Source: Desulfocapsa sp.
Lineage (GTDB): Bacteria > Desulfobacterota > Desulfobulbia > Desulfobulbales > Desulfocapsaceae
Direction: 5' to 3'
Assembly: GCA_029935135.1 (NCBI GenBank)
Contig: JAOZKX010000073.1
Span: 1-8,320, forward strand
Length of the DNA stretch: 8,320 nt
A model generated the notes under the pieces. It searched no databases and was not told the DNA's origin. It saw only the letters and a list, made by a program, of their open reading frames with translations. Below, piece after piece: positions 1 to 6,834 of this stretch; positions within the stretch are counted from its first letter, which is position 1; each line of letters opens with the position of its first letter. A program made the position numbers and the translations under genes.

Positions 1-447
1 TCCTGGCAGGGACGCTTTATCAGCCGGTTCCGTTACTATACTGATGACGGCTTTGAATCAAGAAACCAGTATGACCTTGAGAGGCAGGTATCAGAAAAAT
101 TTCTCTTTCGAACAACGGTGGATGTGAATTGGCAGGAATCAAAAAATGGCGTGCCGCACAGCCTGATTTTTTCACTTTTTCAGGTTTTGCAGGCCGATCG
201 TGCCTTTTTATATGATATGGGGGCCCATTTTGCGACCAGCCCAAACTATACGATGACTGACACGGTGTTTCGCTGCCGCTATCGGCAGCGTTTTTACCGT
301 GACTGGCTTGTCTTTGAGGTGGCCCCGGAGGTCTCTTTCCCCAAGCTGTATGATCGTGAAGTGAACCCCGGAATTATGTTTAAACTGGAATTTGAATTCG
401 GTCATAAATCCTATGAAAAGCAGTTTGAGAATATCTTCTCCTTTTAG
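1..447 (+). CDS. Outer-membrane beta-barrel protein, C-terminal part (5' end outside window)
   Basis: The frame is open from the first base to a TAG at 445-447 and gives the last 148 residues of a longer protein. The visible part is a run of about eight amphipathic stretches with alternating hydrophobic and polar residues, for example KFLFRTTVDVNWQE, TDTVFRCRYRQRFYR, DWLVFEVAPEVSFP and PGIMFKLEFEFGH, separated by short polar turns. Tyr, Phe and Trp are frequent and the chain ends in Phe. This is the usual look of an outer-membrane barrel, whose terminal aromatic residue serves as the BAM recognition signal. The ATG at 118 lies inside this reading frame and is not the real start. No specific family or substrate can be named; it may be one of the uncharacterised barrel proteins common in sulfate reducers. 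It is followed 30 bp later by a phosphodiesterase gene on the same strand, so the two may be co-transcribed. Confidence 0.75.
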   Translation, partial: SWQGRFISRFRYYTDDGFESRNQYDLERQVSEKFLFRTTVDVNWQESKNGVPHSLIFSLFQVLQADRAFLYDMGAHFATSPNYTMTDTVFRCRYRQRFYRDWLVFEVAPEVSFPKLYDREVNPGIMFKLEFEFGHKSYEKQFENIFSF

Positions 448-477
448 TCGTGTAGAGCAGGATAAGCAGACAATATA

Positions 478-1203
478 ATGGCAGCACCTATCTGGATAAG
501 TCATAGAGGGCTTTCTCAGCAGCATGATGAAAATAGCCTGCCTGCTTTTACAGCGGCCTGTAAGGCTGGATTCCCCTGGTTGGAGACAGATCTGCACACC
601 ACTCAAGATAAGCATATTGTCTTGAGTCATGATTTTACACTGGATCAGCTTACATCATGTTCTGGAAATATTGCTGACATGACAAGGGCAGAACTTGAGA
701 ATATTCGGCATAGAAAAGGAGGGGCATATTTATTTCTTGATGAGTTTCTGCTGCGATTTGCAGAGCAACACTGGGTTTTTGATATCAAACCCGCTACTGC
801 GACCCGGACCATCAGAATCCTAAGCGAGCTTCTTACCCTTAAGAAATCATTGCTGAGCAATATAACATTTCTCTTTTGGAATAAAGAACTGGAGGAAAAC
901 TTTGTAACAGATTTTCCCGGTGCCATTTGTTTTTCAAGAGAACCTCAGTGTTACCGGGCCGGGATTGCAGCTGTCTGTGGCTTACCCGCGCTGGGCGATA
1001 TTCAAAAAAATAAAATATATGCAATAATCCCAAAGGTATCTCTTTTTCCCCTGTTGAGTAAGAGGGTCGTCCTGGCATTTCACAGGCGAGGTGCACAAGT
1101 TATAGGCTATTTACCCGCGACTGCAGCAGAAGTTCAGATATGCCTTGATGCTGGAGTTGATTATATTCTCAGTAATGATCCTCCTCCTGCCTCAATCCAT
1201 TAG
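478..1203 (+). CDS. ugpQ: Glycerophosphodiester phosphodiesterase (GDPD family)
   Basis: 241-residue protein, the usual size for a cytoplasmic UgpQ-type enzyme. The family hydrolyses glycerophosphodiesters (deacylated phospholipids) to glycerol-3-phosphate and an alcohol, using a divalent metal in a TIM barrel. The motifs are in order: HRG at residues 9-11 (catalytic His9), EN at 18-19, metal ligands Glu36 and Asp38 in LETDL, catalytic His51-Asp52 in LSHD, and FDIKP at 101-105. The last motif supplies Asp102 where many relatives have Glu. Near the C-terminus FHRRGAQVIGYLP and GVDYILSNDP match the last barrel strands, where the family often has W(T/P)VN...G(V/A)DgiiTD. There is no signal peptide. 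The start is chosen because HRG must lie close to the N-terminus; the ribosome site is weak (AGGA at 459-462, about 15 nt away). The short gap to the barrel gene suggests one transcript. The symbol is given by family resemblance; the exact substrate is not shown. Confidence 0.85.
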   Translation: MAAPIWISHRGLSQQHDENSLPAFTAACKAGFPWLETDLHTTQDKHIVLSHDFTLDQLTSCSGNIADMTRAELENIRHRKGGAYLFLDEFLLRFAEQHWVFDIKPATATRTIRILSELLTLKKSLLSNITFLFWNKELEENFVTDFPGAICFSREPQCYRAGIAAVCGLPALGDIQKNKIYAIIPKVSLFPLLSKRVVLAFHRRGAQVIGYLPATAAEVQICLDAGVDYILSNDPPPASIH

Positions 1204-1343
1204 TACTTTACTGGTTAGCAGTGTTGGATTCTGCATTGTAACGGATACCCACGGTGTTCCGGTTTAAGTGGGCTGCATATTTGGCGGTGATGGCTGTGTT
1301 CTGCAAGGGAAATGCTGTGTACTTTTTGAGTATAATTCAGCTG

Positions 1344-2801
1344 TCAGGATGATTGTAATGCCTTCCTGATTGCATTTGCCAGGCTGAGTTGGTCAAATGG
1401 TTTGTTGATAAACTGTGAAATCCCAAGAGATATTGCTTTTTCTTCGTCAATTGTTTCACTGAATCCGCTACAGAGGAGTATAGGTTGCTTTGGTCGAAGA
1501 AGGTGTAACTGTCTGCTTAGTTCCACTCCTGTCATTTCCGGCATGGTCATATCGGTAATGACCAGATCAAAGGCTTCAGGATTTTTTCGATATATCTCTA
1601 AGGCCTCAGTGCTGCTGGTGGAGACTGTTGGAGTATAGCCGAGGCTGGTTAATTTCTTCTGCATCATATTGGCAATGGCCGTTTCATCATCAACAAACAG
1701 TATCCGTTCCCCCGCTCCCTGTGGGATATTTTCGGATGCTATGGGGTCGGACTCTATTTCCTGTTCATTGAATACTGGCAGGTACACATGGAAAGTAGTT
1801 CCACGACCTAGCTTACTGCTAACAGTAATCTCTCCCTTATGCTGCTTAATGATTCCATGGACAACTGCCAGGCCAATTCCAGTTCCTTTACCAATCGCCT
1901 TGGTTGTGAAAAATGGATCAAATATCTTTGATTGAGTGAGGGGGGCCATGCCACAGCCGGTATCACTGATCTCAAGATCAAGGTAAGGGCCAGTCATTGT
2001 TTCCTGGCACCCCTCAATGGCCGCTGTGTCAGCAATTGCAATCTCCGATAAGGAGACTCGCAATGTTCCAGGAGCTTCCCCTATAGCATGCTTGGCATTG
2101 GTGCAAATATTCATCAGGACCTGATGGATCTGGGTAGGGTCGGCCAAGATCATGTTGCAGTCTGGGTCGATACTCTTTTCAAGGGCAATTGTGGTGGGCA
2201 GTGAAGCCCTCAGGAGTTTAAGTACTTCTTTGAGAAGAGTCTGAACTTTAAGTGGTTGCAGCTTCTCTTCACCCTGGCGGCTGAAGGTAAGGATCTGCCT
2301 GACCAGGTCGGCAGCTCTATGTCCAGCTATAAGAACCTGATCCAGGTCTTTTCGTATCTCGTCATCAATTGGCAGCTGTGATTTTGCTATCTCACTATAG
2401 CCAAGAATAGCTGAAAGAATATTATTGAAATCGTGGGCAATGCCGCCGGCAAGGGTGCCGATGGCCTCGAGTTTCATGGCCTGCCGCAACTGTTTCTCGA
2501 GTTTCCTGTTTTCCGTTTCGGTGCGTTTACGTTCCTCAATTTCCTCGCGCAGCTGCTCATTCGTAAGTTCAGTAATACGAATTCGTTTCATAACAATGAT
2601 TGTGAAAAATACTATTATTAATGCGACCCAGAAAGCATCTATGGCTCCAATGACAAGAACTTCCCCGCTGACATGGCCCCAGAGGATGAAGCTGAAGAGT
2701 GTTGAGAAAAACAGAGTCAACACCTCGGAGGCAAGAATTCCAAGCAATAATAATTGCCAGGGGGTTAAGGAAGTGAGTTTATGTGTTATTTTGGAGAGCA
2801 T
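1344..2801 (-). CDS. Membrane-bound hybrid sensor histidine kinase with C-terminal receiver domain
   Basis: 485 residues. Two hydrophobic segments (about 15-41 and 48-71) form a hairpin with almost no periplasmic loop. A charged coiled-coil follows (about 75-112, ending LEKQLRQAMKLEAIG), then HisKA with the H-box GGIAHDFNN (phospho-acceptor His123). The ATPase domain carries the N-box with Asn231 and Asn235, G1 DTGCGM (Asp280), the F-box IFDPFFTTK (293-301) and G2 GKGTGIGL (304-311). After a short linker comes a receiver domain (about 365-482) with Asp371-Asp372, phospho-acceptor Asp417 in TDMTMPEMTG, Ser445 and Lys467 in NKPF. All catalytic residues are present, so it should autophosphorylate and pass phosphate to its own receiver. 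There is no HPt or output domain and no response regulator next door, so it is an orphan and its signal is unknown. The ATG has no clear Shine-Dalgarno, so the start is slightly uncertain. It lies 178 bp downstream of the deaminase gene on the same strand and converges with the phosphodiesterase gene. Confidence 0.92.
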   Translation of the reverse strand: MLSKITHKLTSLTPWQLLLLGILASEVLTLFFSTLFSFILWGHVSGEVLVIGAIDAFWVALIIVFFTIIVMKRIRITELTNEQLREEIEERKRTETENRKLEKQLRQAMKLEAIGTLAGGIAHDFNNILSAILGYSEIAKSQLPIDDEIRKDLDQVLIAGHRAADLVRQILTFSRQGEEKLQPLKVQTLLKEVLKLLRASLPTTIALEKSIDPDCNMILADPTQIHQVLMNICTNAKHAIGEAPGTLRVSLSEIAIADTAAIEGCQETMTGPYLDLEISDTGCGMAPLTQSKIFDPFFTTKAIGKGTGIGLAVVHGIIKQHKGEITVSSKLGRGTTFHVYLPVFNEQEIESDPIASENIPQGAGERILFVDDETAIANMMQKKLTSLGYTPTVSTSSTEALEIYRKNPEAFDLVITDMTMPEMTGVELSRQLHLLRPKQPILLCSGFSETIDEEKAISLGISQFINKPFDQLSLANAIRKALQSS

Positions 2802-2921
2802 TTTAGAAAATTAAGCCTTTAGCTCAGCTACTGTTTGTCTGTGACTCCAAGTGCCAGTCGTGCGAGTAGATCCTTTTTGTCGGTACTGCTTTGCAGGAAT
2901 TACCCAACTGCTTCAGTAAAA

Positions 2922-2951
2922 ATTTTACAGGAATGGGATGGTAAAAGTCAA
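2922..2951 (-). promoter_or_regulatory. Candidate sigma-70 promoter for the histidine kinase gene
   Basis: On the minus strand TTGACT (complement of 2946-2951) is followed after 18 bases by TAAAAT (complement of 2922-2927). This is a near-consensus -35/-10 pair with slightly long spacing. It lies in the 178-bp gap between the deaminase stop and the kinase start and would give an untranslated leader of roughly 110 nt. It suggests that the kinase can be expressed independently of the upstream deaminase. Prediction by eye only. Confidence 0.35.
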
Positions 2952-2979
2952 ATGTAGATTAGCAACTCTGGTGAAATGT

Positions 2980-4275
2980 CTAAATTTGAGCGGCAAGATT
3001 TCGCACCTTCTCCATGCATTTGGCCATGTCAAAGCTGAGCAGTTCTCTCTCTTGAAGAACGATCCTGCCATTTATGATTACTGTGTCCACATCTGCGCCA
3101 TTGGCACTGTAGACCAGTAAGTCTTTGTTGTAGAAGGGTCGGAGGTGGGGCTGCTGTATGTCGATTAAAATCAGGTCAGCCTTGTAACCCGGGGCAATTT
3201 TTCCCAGTTGCGGCAGACCAAGAATCTGTGCATTGTTGACTGTTGCCGCTGTCAGAACAGCGTGGGCAGGCATGGCTGTTGCCTCAAGGGTCTTTGCCTT
3301 CTGGCTTTTGGCCAGGATATCCATTTCCCGGAAAAGATCCAGGCTGTTATTGCTTGCGCTGCCGTCTGTTCCCAGTCCCACCGGAATCCCGGCCCTGTCC
3401 ATTTCTGTTGTTCTGGCAATTCCGGAGGCAAGTTTAAAGTGACTTTGCGGGCAGACAACCACTCCTGCACCGCTCTTTTTGATGATCTCCATATCCTCGT
3501 CATCCAGCCAGACACAGTGGATAAGGATGGTGTCACGGTCAAGCAGGTCCAGAGATGCCAGGTGGCGAATGGGACTGGTACCCTGAGGGTCCATGATGAG
3601 TTGCTGCTCCTGCTTTGATTCTGCGATATGGATAAAGAATGGTGCATTGTACTTTTTTGCCAGTTCTTTTGCGCTTTGCAGGGTCTGTGGAGAGCAGGTG
3701 TAGGGAGAGTGGGCAAAGATGCCGGGGGTAATCAGTTCTTCCCGGCCCTGCCATTTCAGGAGAAACTGCTCGGCTGCTGCAATGTTTTTTGCAGGATCCG
3801 GTACACCTGGCGCCGGAAAGTCAATGACTCCCTGGGCTGGTACAGCCCGCATACCGGCATCGAACAGGGCCTGGGCAGTCTCTTCTTCATGGAAATATCC
3901 GTCTGCAACGCAGGTCGTACCGGAGAGGATCATCTCTGCCGCGGCAAGTTTTGAGCATTCGTATACCATTTCAGGGGTGACATGTTTTGCCTCGGCCGGA
4001 AAGATATAGTCACTCAGCCATGTGTTCAGTTCCATATCGTCTGCCAGTCCGCGAAAGAGTGTCATGGCACAGTGGTTATGGGCATTGATCAAGCCCGGCA
4101 TCAGCAGTTTGTCCTGGCCATTGATCTGTACGGCCTCTGCTTCATCGAGGACACTTGTCATGGGGCCAAAAGAGTGGATGGCGTTATTACGGCATAAAAG
4201 CCACTGGTCGTGGAGAAGGGGGGCTTTTGGCTCTGTGAAAAGAGTAGTGTTTGTAATGAGAATTGAGCTGCTCAT
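2980..4275 (-). CDS. mtaD: 5'-methylthioadenosine / S-adenosylhomocysteine deaminase (amidohydrolase, TRZ/ATZ family)
   Basis: 432 residues from the chosen start. The family deaminates S-adenosylhomocysteine and 5'-methylthioadenosine to inosyl products, feeding methyl-cycle and purine salvage; it is cytoplasmic and metal dependent. Visible motifs: MPGLINAHNH with metal ligands His66 and His68, FRGLADDMELNTWL (74-87), HSPYTCSP (189-196), HIAES with His216 and Glu219, ILIHCVWL with His253, and GLGTDGSASNN with Asp304. The C-terminal GYKADLILID...VIINGRIV is the returning beta-sandwich domain typical of such enzymes. The start at 4275 (MSSSILITNT) is preferred over an in-frame ATG at 4356 because GGGAG lies 6 nt upstream and homologues begin here; the extra 27 residues (Pro/Cys/Lys rich) look non-coding. 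One unusual residue: PQSHFKLASG has His279 where the family usually shows SN. Related deaminases such as atrazine chlorohydrolase or guanine deaminase are less likely. Transcribed divergently from ychF. Confidence 0.88.
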   Translation of the reverse strand: MSSSILITNTTLFTEPKAPLLHDQWLLCRNNAIHSFGPMTSVLDEAEAVQINGQDKLLMPGLINAHNHCAMTLFRGLADDMELNTWLSDYIFPAEAKHVTPEMVYECSKLAAAEMILSGTTCVADGYFHEEETAQALFDAGMRAVPAQGVIDFPAPGVPDPAKNIAAAEQFLLKWQGREELITPGIFAHSPYTCSPQTLQSAKELAKKYNAPFFIHIAESKQEQQLIMDPQGTSPIRHLASLDLLDRDTILIHCVWLDDEDMEIIKKSGAGVVVCPQSHFKLASGIARTTEMDRAGIPVGLGTDGSASNNSLDLFREMDILAKSQKAKTLEATAMPAHAVLTAATVNNAQILGLPQLGKIAPGYKADLILIDIQQPHLRPFYNKDLLVYSANGADVDTVIINGRIVLQERELLSFDMAKCMEKVRNLAAQI

Positions 4276-4281
4276 GCGGGT

Positions 4282-4286
4282 CTCCC
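4282..4286 (-). promoter_or_regulatory. Ribosome binding site of the deaminase gene
   Basis: GGGAG on the minus strand, 6 nt before the ATG at 4275-4273. It decides the start, because the longer in-frame option at 4356 would place this site inside the coding region. Confidence 0.6.
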
Positions 4287-4349
4287 GGGGAGGATATGAA
4301 AAATAAGGGCATTTTCTCTTGGGGCAGGGTATACTGTCATATTTAGTGT

Positions 4350-4364
4350 CTTCCACCCTGGAAG
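4350..4364. repeat. Small inverted repeat in the divergent intergenic region
   Basis: CTTCC-ACCCT-GGAAG is a perfect 5-bp palindrome with a 5-base spacer. It lies about 75 bp upstream of the deaminase start and 130 bp upstream of ychF. It could be an operator half-site pair or a hairpin in the deaminase leader. Short palindromes occur by chance, so the functional claim is weak. Confidence 0.25.
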
Positions 4365-4436
4365 CTGTAATAAGGCATCTATCCCGACCGTTTATTCTGG
4401 GTCTCGGGGTGAGGCGTTTTGTTTCTACTATACCAT

Positions 4437-4457
4437 TGTTCCCTGGTTAGGTGAACA
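4437..4457. repeat. Inverted repeat upstream of ychF
   Basis: TGTTC (4437-4441) and GAACA (4453-4457) are perfect complements separated by 11 bases, ending about 24 bp before the ychF ribosome binding site. It may be a leader hairpin or a protein-binding palindrome. No clear -35/-10 pair for ychF could be settled on nearby. Confidence 0.25.
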
Positions 4458-4480
4458 GTGAGAAAATATTTCTTGTGTTA

Positions 4481-4486
4481 AAGGAG
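4481..4486 (+). promoter_or_regulatory. Ribosome binding site of ychF
   Basis: AAGGAG, 7 nt before the ATG at 4494. It is the strongest Shine-Dalgarno in the window, which fits a highly translated ribosome-associated factor. Confidence 0.75.
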
Positions 4487-4493
4487 TCATTAA

Positions 4494-5591
4494 ATGGGGT
4501 TTCGTTGTGGTATTGTTGGGCTTCCAAATGTTGGTAAGTCCACTATTTTTAATGCATTGACAGCAGCAGGGATTGATGCTGAGAATTATCCATTTTGTAC
4601 CATTGAACCCAATGTGGGGATTGTTCCCGTACCGGATAAACGACTGGATGTCCTGGCTGAGATGGCAAAGACAAAGTCCAAAGTTTCTACTCAGATGGAA
4701 TTTGTGGATATTGCAGGGCTGGTCAAAGGTGCCAGCCAGGGTGAGGGGCTTGGTAATCAGTTTCTGGGCCATATTCGCCAGGTGGATGCCATTGTCCATG
4801 TCGTTCGTTGTTTTGAAGATGAAAATATTGTCCATGTGGATGGATCCATTGACCCTGCCCGTGATCGGGATGTTATCAGTATGGAACTTATCCTGGCAGA
4901 TCTGGATGCGGTGGAAAAGAAGTTGAAAAAGGCACAGTCCCTGGCAAAGTCAGGAGACAAGGTCCTAAAGGCGCAGGCCCTGTATCTGGAAAAACTGCGC
5001 GATGTGCTGGATGGCGGGGCAGCAGCCAGAACGCTTGTGGCTGATAGTGATTCGGAAAAAGCGTTGATGCATGAACTCTGTTTGTTAACAGATAAGCCGG
5101 TTTTGTATGTGGCCAATGTTCTGGAAGATGATGTACTGGAAGGAAATGACTTTGTGCGGGTACTGGAAAAACTAGCCGCCGAAGATGGTGATGGGGTTGT
5201 GATTATTGCCGGCTCCATCGAGCAGGAACTCAGTCAGCTTGATCCCGATGAACAGCAGGAGTTTCTTACTGATATGGGAATGAAAGAGCCCGGCTTAAAT
5301 CGCTTGATTGCTGCAGGGTATGAGCTGTTGGGGCTTATCACCTATTTTACGGTGGGAGAAAAAGAGACCCGTGCCTGGACAATTCCCAAAGGGATGAAGG
5401 CACCTGGGGCAGCCGGAAAGATTCATTCTGATTTTGAGCGCGGTTTTATTCGTGCCGAAACCATCAGTTATGATGACTTTGTGGCCTGTGATGGTGAAAG
5501 TGGAGCCAAGGAAAAAGGTTTGATGCGTTCTGAAGGAAAAGAGTATACGGTTGTTGATGGAGACTGTATGAATTTTCGTTTTAATGTCTGA
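4494..5591 (+). CDS. ychF: Redox-responsive/ribosome-associated ATPase-GTPase YchF (OLA1 family)
   Basis: 365 residues, the normal length for bacterial YchF. This Obg-related P-loop NTPase binds ribosomes and prefers ATP over GTP in characterised members. Visible motifs: Walker A GLPNVGKST (9-17), the switch I segment NYPFCTIEPN (31-40), Walker B/G3 DIAGLVKGAS (72-81) with a hydrophobic residue in place of catalytic Gln (HAS-NTPase signature), and NVLE at 208-211. The last motif takes the place of NKxD and explains the relaxed nucleotide specificity. A helical, Lys/Ala-rich segment (about 130-200) is the coiled-coil arm. The last ~85 residues, beginning LITYFTVGEKETRAWTI and ending DGDCMNFRFNV, are the TGS domain. 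The start is supported by a strong AAGGAG site. It is the first gene of the + block; holB follows 105 bp later. Confidence 0.97.
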   Translation: MGFRCGIVGLPNVGKSTIFNALTAAGIDAENYPFCTIEPNVGIVPVPDKRLDVLAEMAKTKSKVSTQMEFVDIAGLVKGASQGEGLGNQFLGHIRQVDAIVHVVRCFEDENIVHVDGSIDPARDRDVISMELILADLDAVEKKLKKAQSLAKSGDKVLKAQALYLEKLRDVLDGGAAARTLVADSDSEKALMHELCLLTDKPVLYVANVLEDDVLEGNDFVRVLEKLAAEDGDGVVIIAGSIEQELSQLDPDEQQEFLTDMGMKEPGLNRLIAAGYELLGLITYFTVGEKETRAWTIPKGMKAPGAAGKIHSDFERGFIRAETISYDDFVACDGESGAKEKGLMRSEGKEYTVVDGDCMNFRFNV

Positions 5592-5640
5592 TAGCGTCAC
5601 AAGGGCTATTGTAACAAGTTAGCCGCAAAATATACTTTTT

Positions 5641-5670
5641 GTGGGCCTGCCCACTATGGTTGTCTGTGGG
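5641..5670 (+). other. Overlapping alternative hairpins between ychF and holB
   Basis: GTGGG (5641-5645) can pair with CCCAC (5650-5654) across a CCTG loop. The same CCCAC can instead pair with a second GTGGG (5666-5670). A T-run (5636-5640) precedes rather than follows the first stem, so it is not a standard intrinsic terminator in the + direction. It could be a mild attenuator or processing site; function is unproven. Confidence 0.3.
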
Positions 5671-5696
5671 GTGGATGGTGAAAAACGAATAAGCGA

Positions 5697-6695
5697 ATGG
5701 ATGATAAACTGTTTTTTAGCGGGGAGAAACAGCTGCTTGGACAAAAACAGGCACTTAATCTCCTGACAAGAAGTGTGTCTTCCGGTCGCCTGGCCCATGC
5801 CTATCTGTTTCGTGGCCCCGACGGTGTGGGGAAGCAGCTCCTGGCAAGGATACTTGCTGCTGCTGTGAACTGCGGGAGTGCTCAGGGGCTTGTGGCCTGT
5901 GGAAGCTGTTCCAGCTGTAAGAAATTTGCCGCAGCCATGCATCCTGATTTTGAGTTGCTTGCTCCAGAGAAGGGTGCTATCAAGATCGCACAGGTACGGG
6001 AGCTGATAAAAAAACTCTCCTTTGCTCCCTATGAGGCAAAGATGCGTGTTGTGTTGCTTGAAGATGTGCACACCATGCGTCAGGAGGCGGCAAACAGTCT
6101 GCTCAAAACACTGGAGGAGCCACCAGCTGACAATCTTCTTATCCTGACGGCCGATTCTTCCACTGCTATGCTGCAAACCATTATCTCCAGATGCCAAACG
6201 ATTCCCTTTTATCCACTTACCGCTACGGAGACTGTGGATGTAATTCTTCGTGAAAATAGTGACATTACCAGAGATGTCGCTGTAACACTTGCCAGGTTTT
6301 CTGAAGGCAGCCCGGGAAAGGCTCTGCTTCTGCATCGCCGGGAGATATTACATCTTTCCCAGCAGGTGGTGGATCTGCTAAGTGATAGAGCAAAGACCGC
6401 CGATCAGTATGTTGGTTTTGTCCTGCGTACAGCGGAACAGATGGCAGCACTGAAGGAGTATTTACCAGTTCTTTTGGGTTTGCTGCGCCTGTTTTTACGA
6501 GATGGGCTGGTTCGATGTTACTCTTCTGAAGTGGATGGTCGGGAGGGAGAATATCGGAAAGACTGGAATTCTGATGATTATTTTGTTAAATTACAGGCAA
6601 TTGATCAGGCAGAAAAAGAACTCAAGAGAAATTGTAACCGAACCCTGGTGTGTGAAATACTTCTTTTTAAACTACAAGAACAGGGGAACGGGTAA
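5697..6695 (+). CDS. holB: DNA polymerase III subunit delta' (clamp loader)
   Basis: 332 residues. Delta' is the stator subunit of the clamp-loader complex that places the beta sliding clamp on DNA. The N-terminus has LLGQKQALNLL and the AAA+ fold with GPDGVGKQ (40-47). Here the Walker A Lys46 is followed by Gln rather than Ser/Thr, consistent with delta' not hydrolysing ATP. A zinc module has Cys59, Cys68, Cys71 and Cys74, then HPDF (82-85). VRELIKKLSFAPYEAK leads into VVLLEDVHTM (degenerate Walker B), AANSLLKTLEEPP (131-143) and the SRC motif at 164-166, which contacts the neighbouring subunit. The C-terminal third is helical and poorly conserved, as usual. The ATG at 5697 is the first possible start after an in-frame TGA at 5679; its Shine-Dalgarno is poor. 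It is not dnaX (gamma/tau), since it is shorter and has a degenerate P-loop. It lies between ychF and ricT. Confidence 0.93.
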   Translation: MDDKLFFSGEKQLLGQKQALNLLTRSVSSGRLAHAYLFRGPDGVGKQLLARILAAAVNCGSAQGLVACGSCSSCKKFAAAMHPDFELLAPEKGAIKIAQVRELIKKLSFAPYEAKMRVVLLEDVHTMRQEAANSLLKTLEEPPADNLLILTADSSTAMLQTIISRCQTIPFYPLTATETVDVILRENSDITRDVAVTLARFSEGSPGKALLLHRREILHLSQQVVDLLSDRAKTADQYVGFVLRTAEQMAALKEYLPVLLGLLRLFLRDGLVRCYSSEVDGREGEYRKDWNSDDYFVKLQAIDQAEKELKRNCNRTLVCEILLFKLQEQGNG

Positions 6696-6716
6696 AAATA
6701 CTACCGAACACTGGTG
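6637..6716 (+). repeat. Imperfect short direct repeat at the 3' end of holB
   Basis: The 14-base unit ACCGAACCCTGGTG at 6637-6650, inside holB, recurs as ACCGAACACTGGTG at 6703-6716, just after the holB stop, with 13 of 14 bases identical. The coordinates span both copies. It may be a remnant of a small local duplication or chance. Confidence 0.35.
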
Positions 6717-6764
6717 AACAGTAAATGAGGCCAGCATAAGTGCCTTGTTGCTGTTTGTAACTAT

Positions 6765-6790
6765 TTGACATTATATTGCTCTCATATTTT
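6765..6790 (+). promoter_or_regulatory. Possible promoter upstream of the PSP1/ricT gene
   Basis: A perfect -35 hexamer TTGACA (6765-6770) lies in the AT-rich 139-bp gap after holB. The best -10-like element downstream is TATTTT (6785-6790), with a short 14-base spacing. An alternative pair is TTGCTG (6748-6753) with TATATT (6772-6777), spacing 18. Neither pair is ideal, but the AT-rich gap suggests that ricT and metG have their own transcription start. Confidence 0.3.
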
Positions 6791-6834
6791 CTTGTTTTTT
6801 ATTACAGGTTTTATAGAGTAAGGCATTAAAAACT

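Noticed and set aside
1248..1272. CCCAC...GTGGG inverted repeat between the convergent genes as a terminator
   Set aside because: 5-bp stem with a 15-base loop and no T-run on either side; too weak to call a terminator.
1331..1336. Perfect TATAAT on the + strand
   Set aside because: No -35 element at a suitable distance, and it points into the 3' end of an oppositely oriented gene.
2816..2830. CCTTTAGCTCAGCTA resembles the D-arm start of a tRNA
   Set aside because: No matching acceptor stem, anticodon arm or GTTCRANYC T-arm follows within tRNA length; chance resemblance.
2802..2915. Possible riboswitch in the kinase leader (GCAAAGC resembling part of a c-di-GMP GEMM motif)
   Set aside because: The flanking conserved blocks and receptor sequence of the GEMM class are missing; only a short CTGC-AAA-GCAG match is seen.
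4276..4356. 27-residue N-terminal extension of the deaminase from an upstream in-frame ATG
   Set aside because: A GGGAG ribosome site sits inside this stretch 6 nt before the internal ATG, and the family begins near the MSSSILITNT sequence; the extension is Pro/Lys/Cys-rich and unlike the family.
5619..6335. 238-codon open frame on the minus strand opposite holB
   Set aside because: It lies almost fully antisense to a clear holB gene, shows no recognisable motif and has Cys/His/Ser-rich low-quality composition; a shadow frame.
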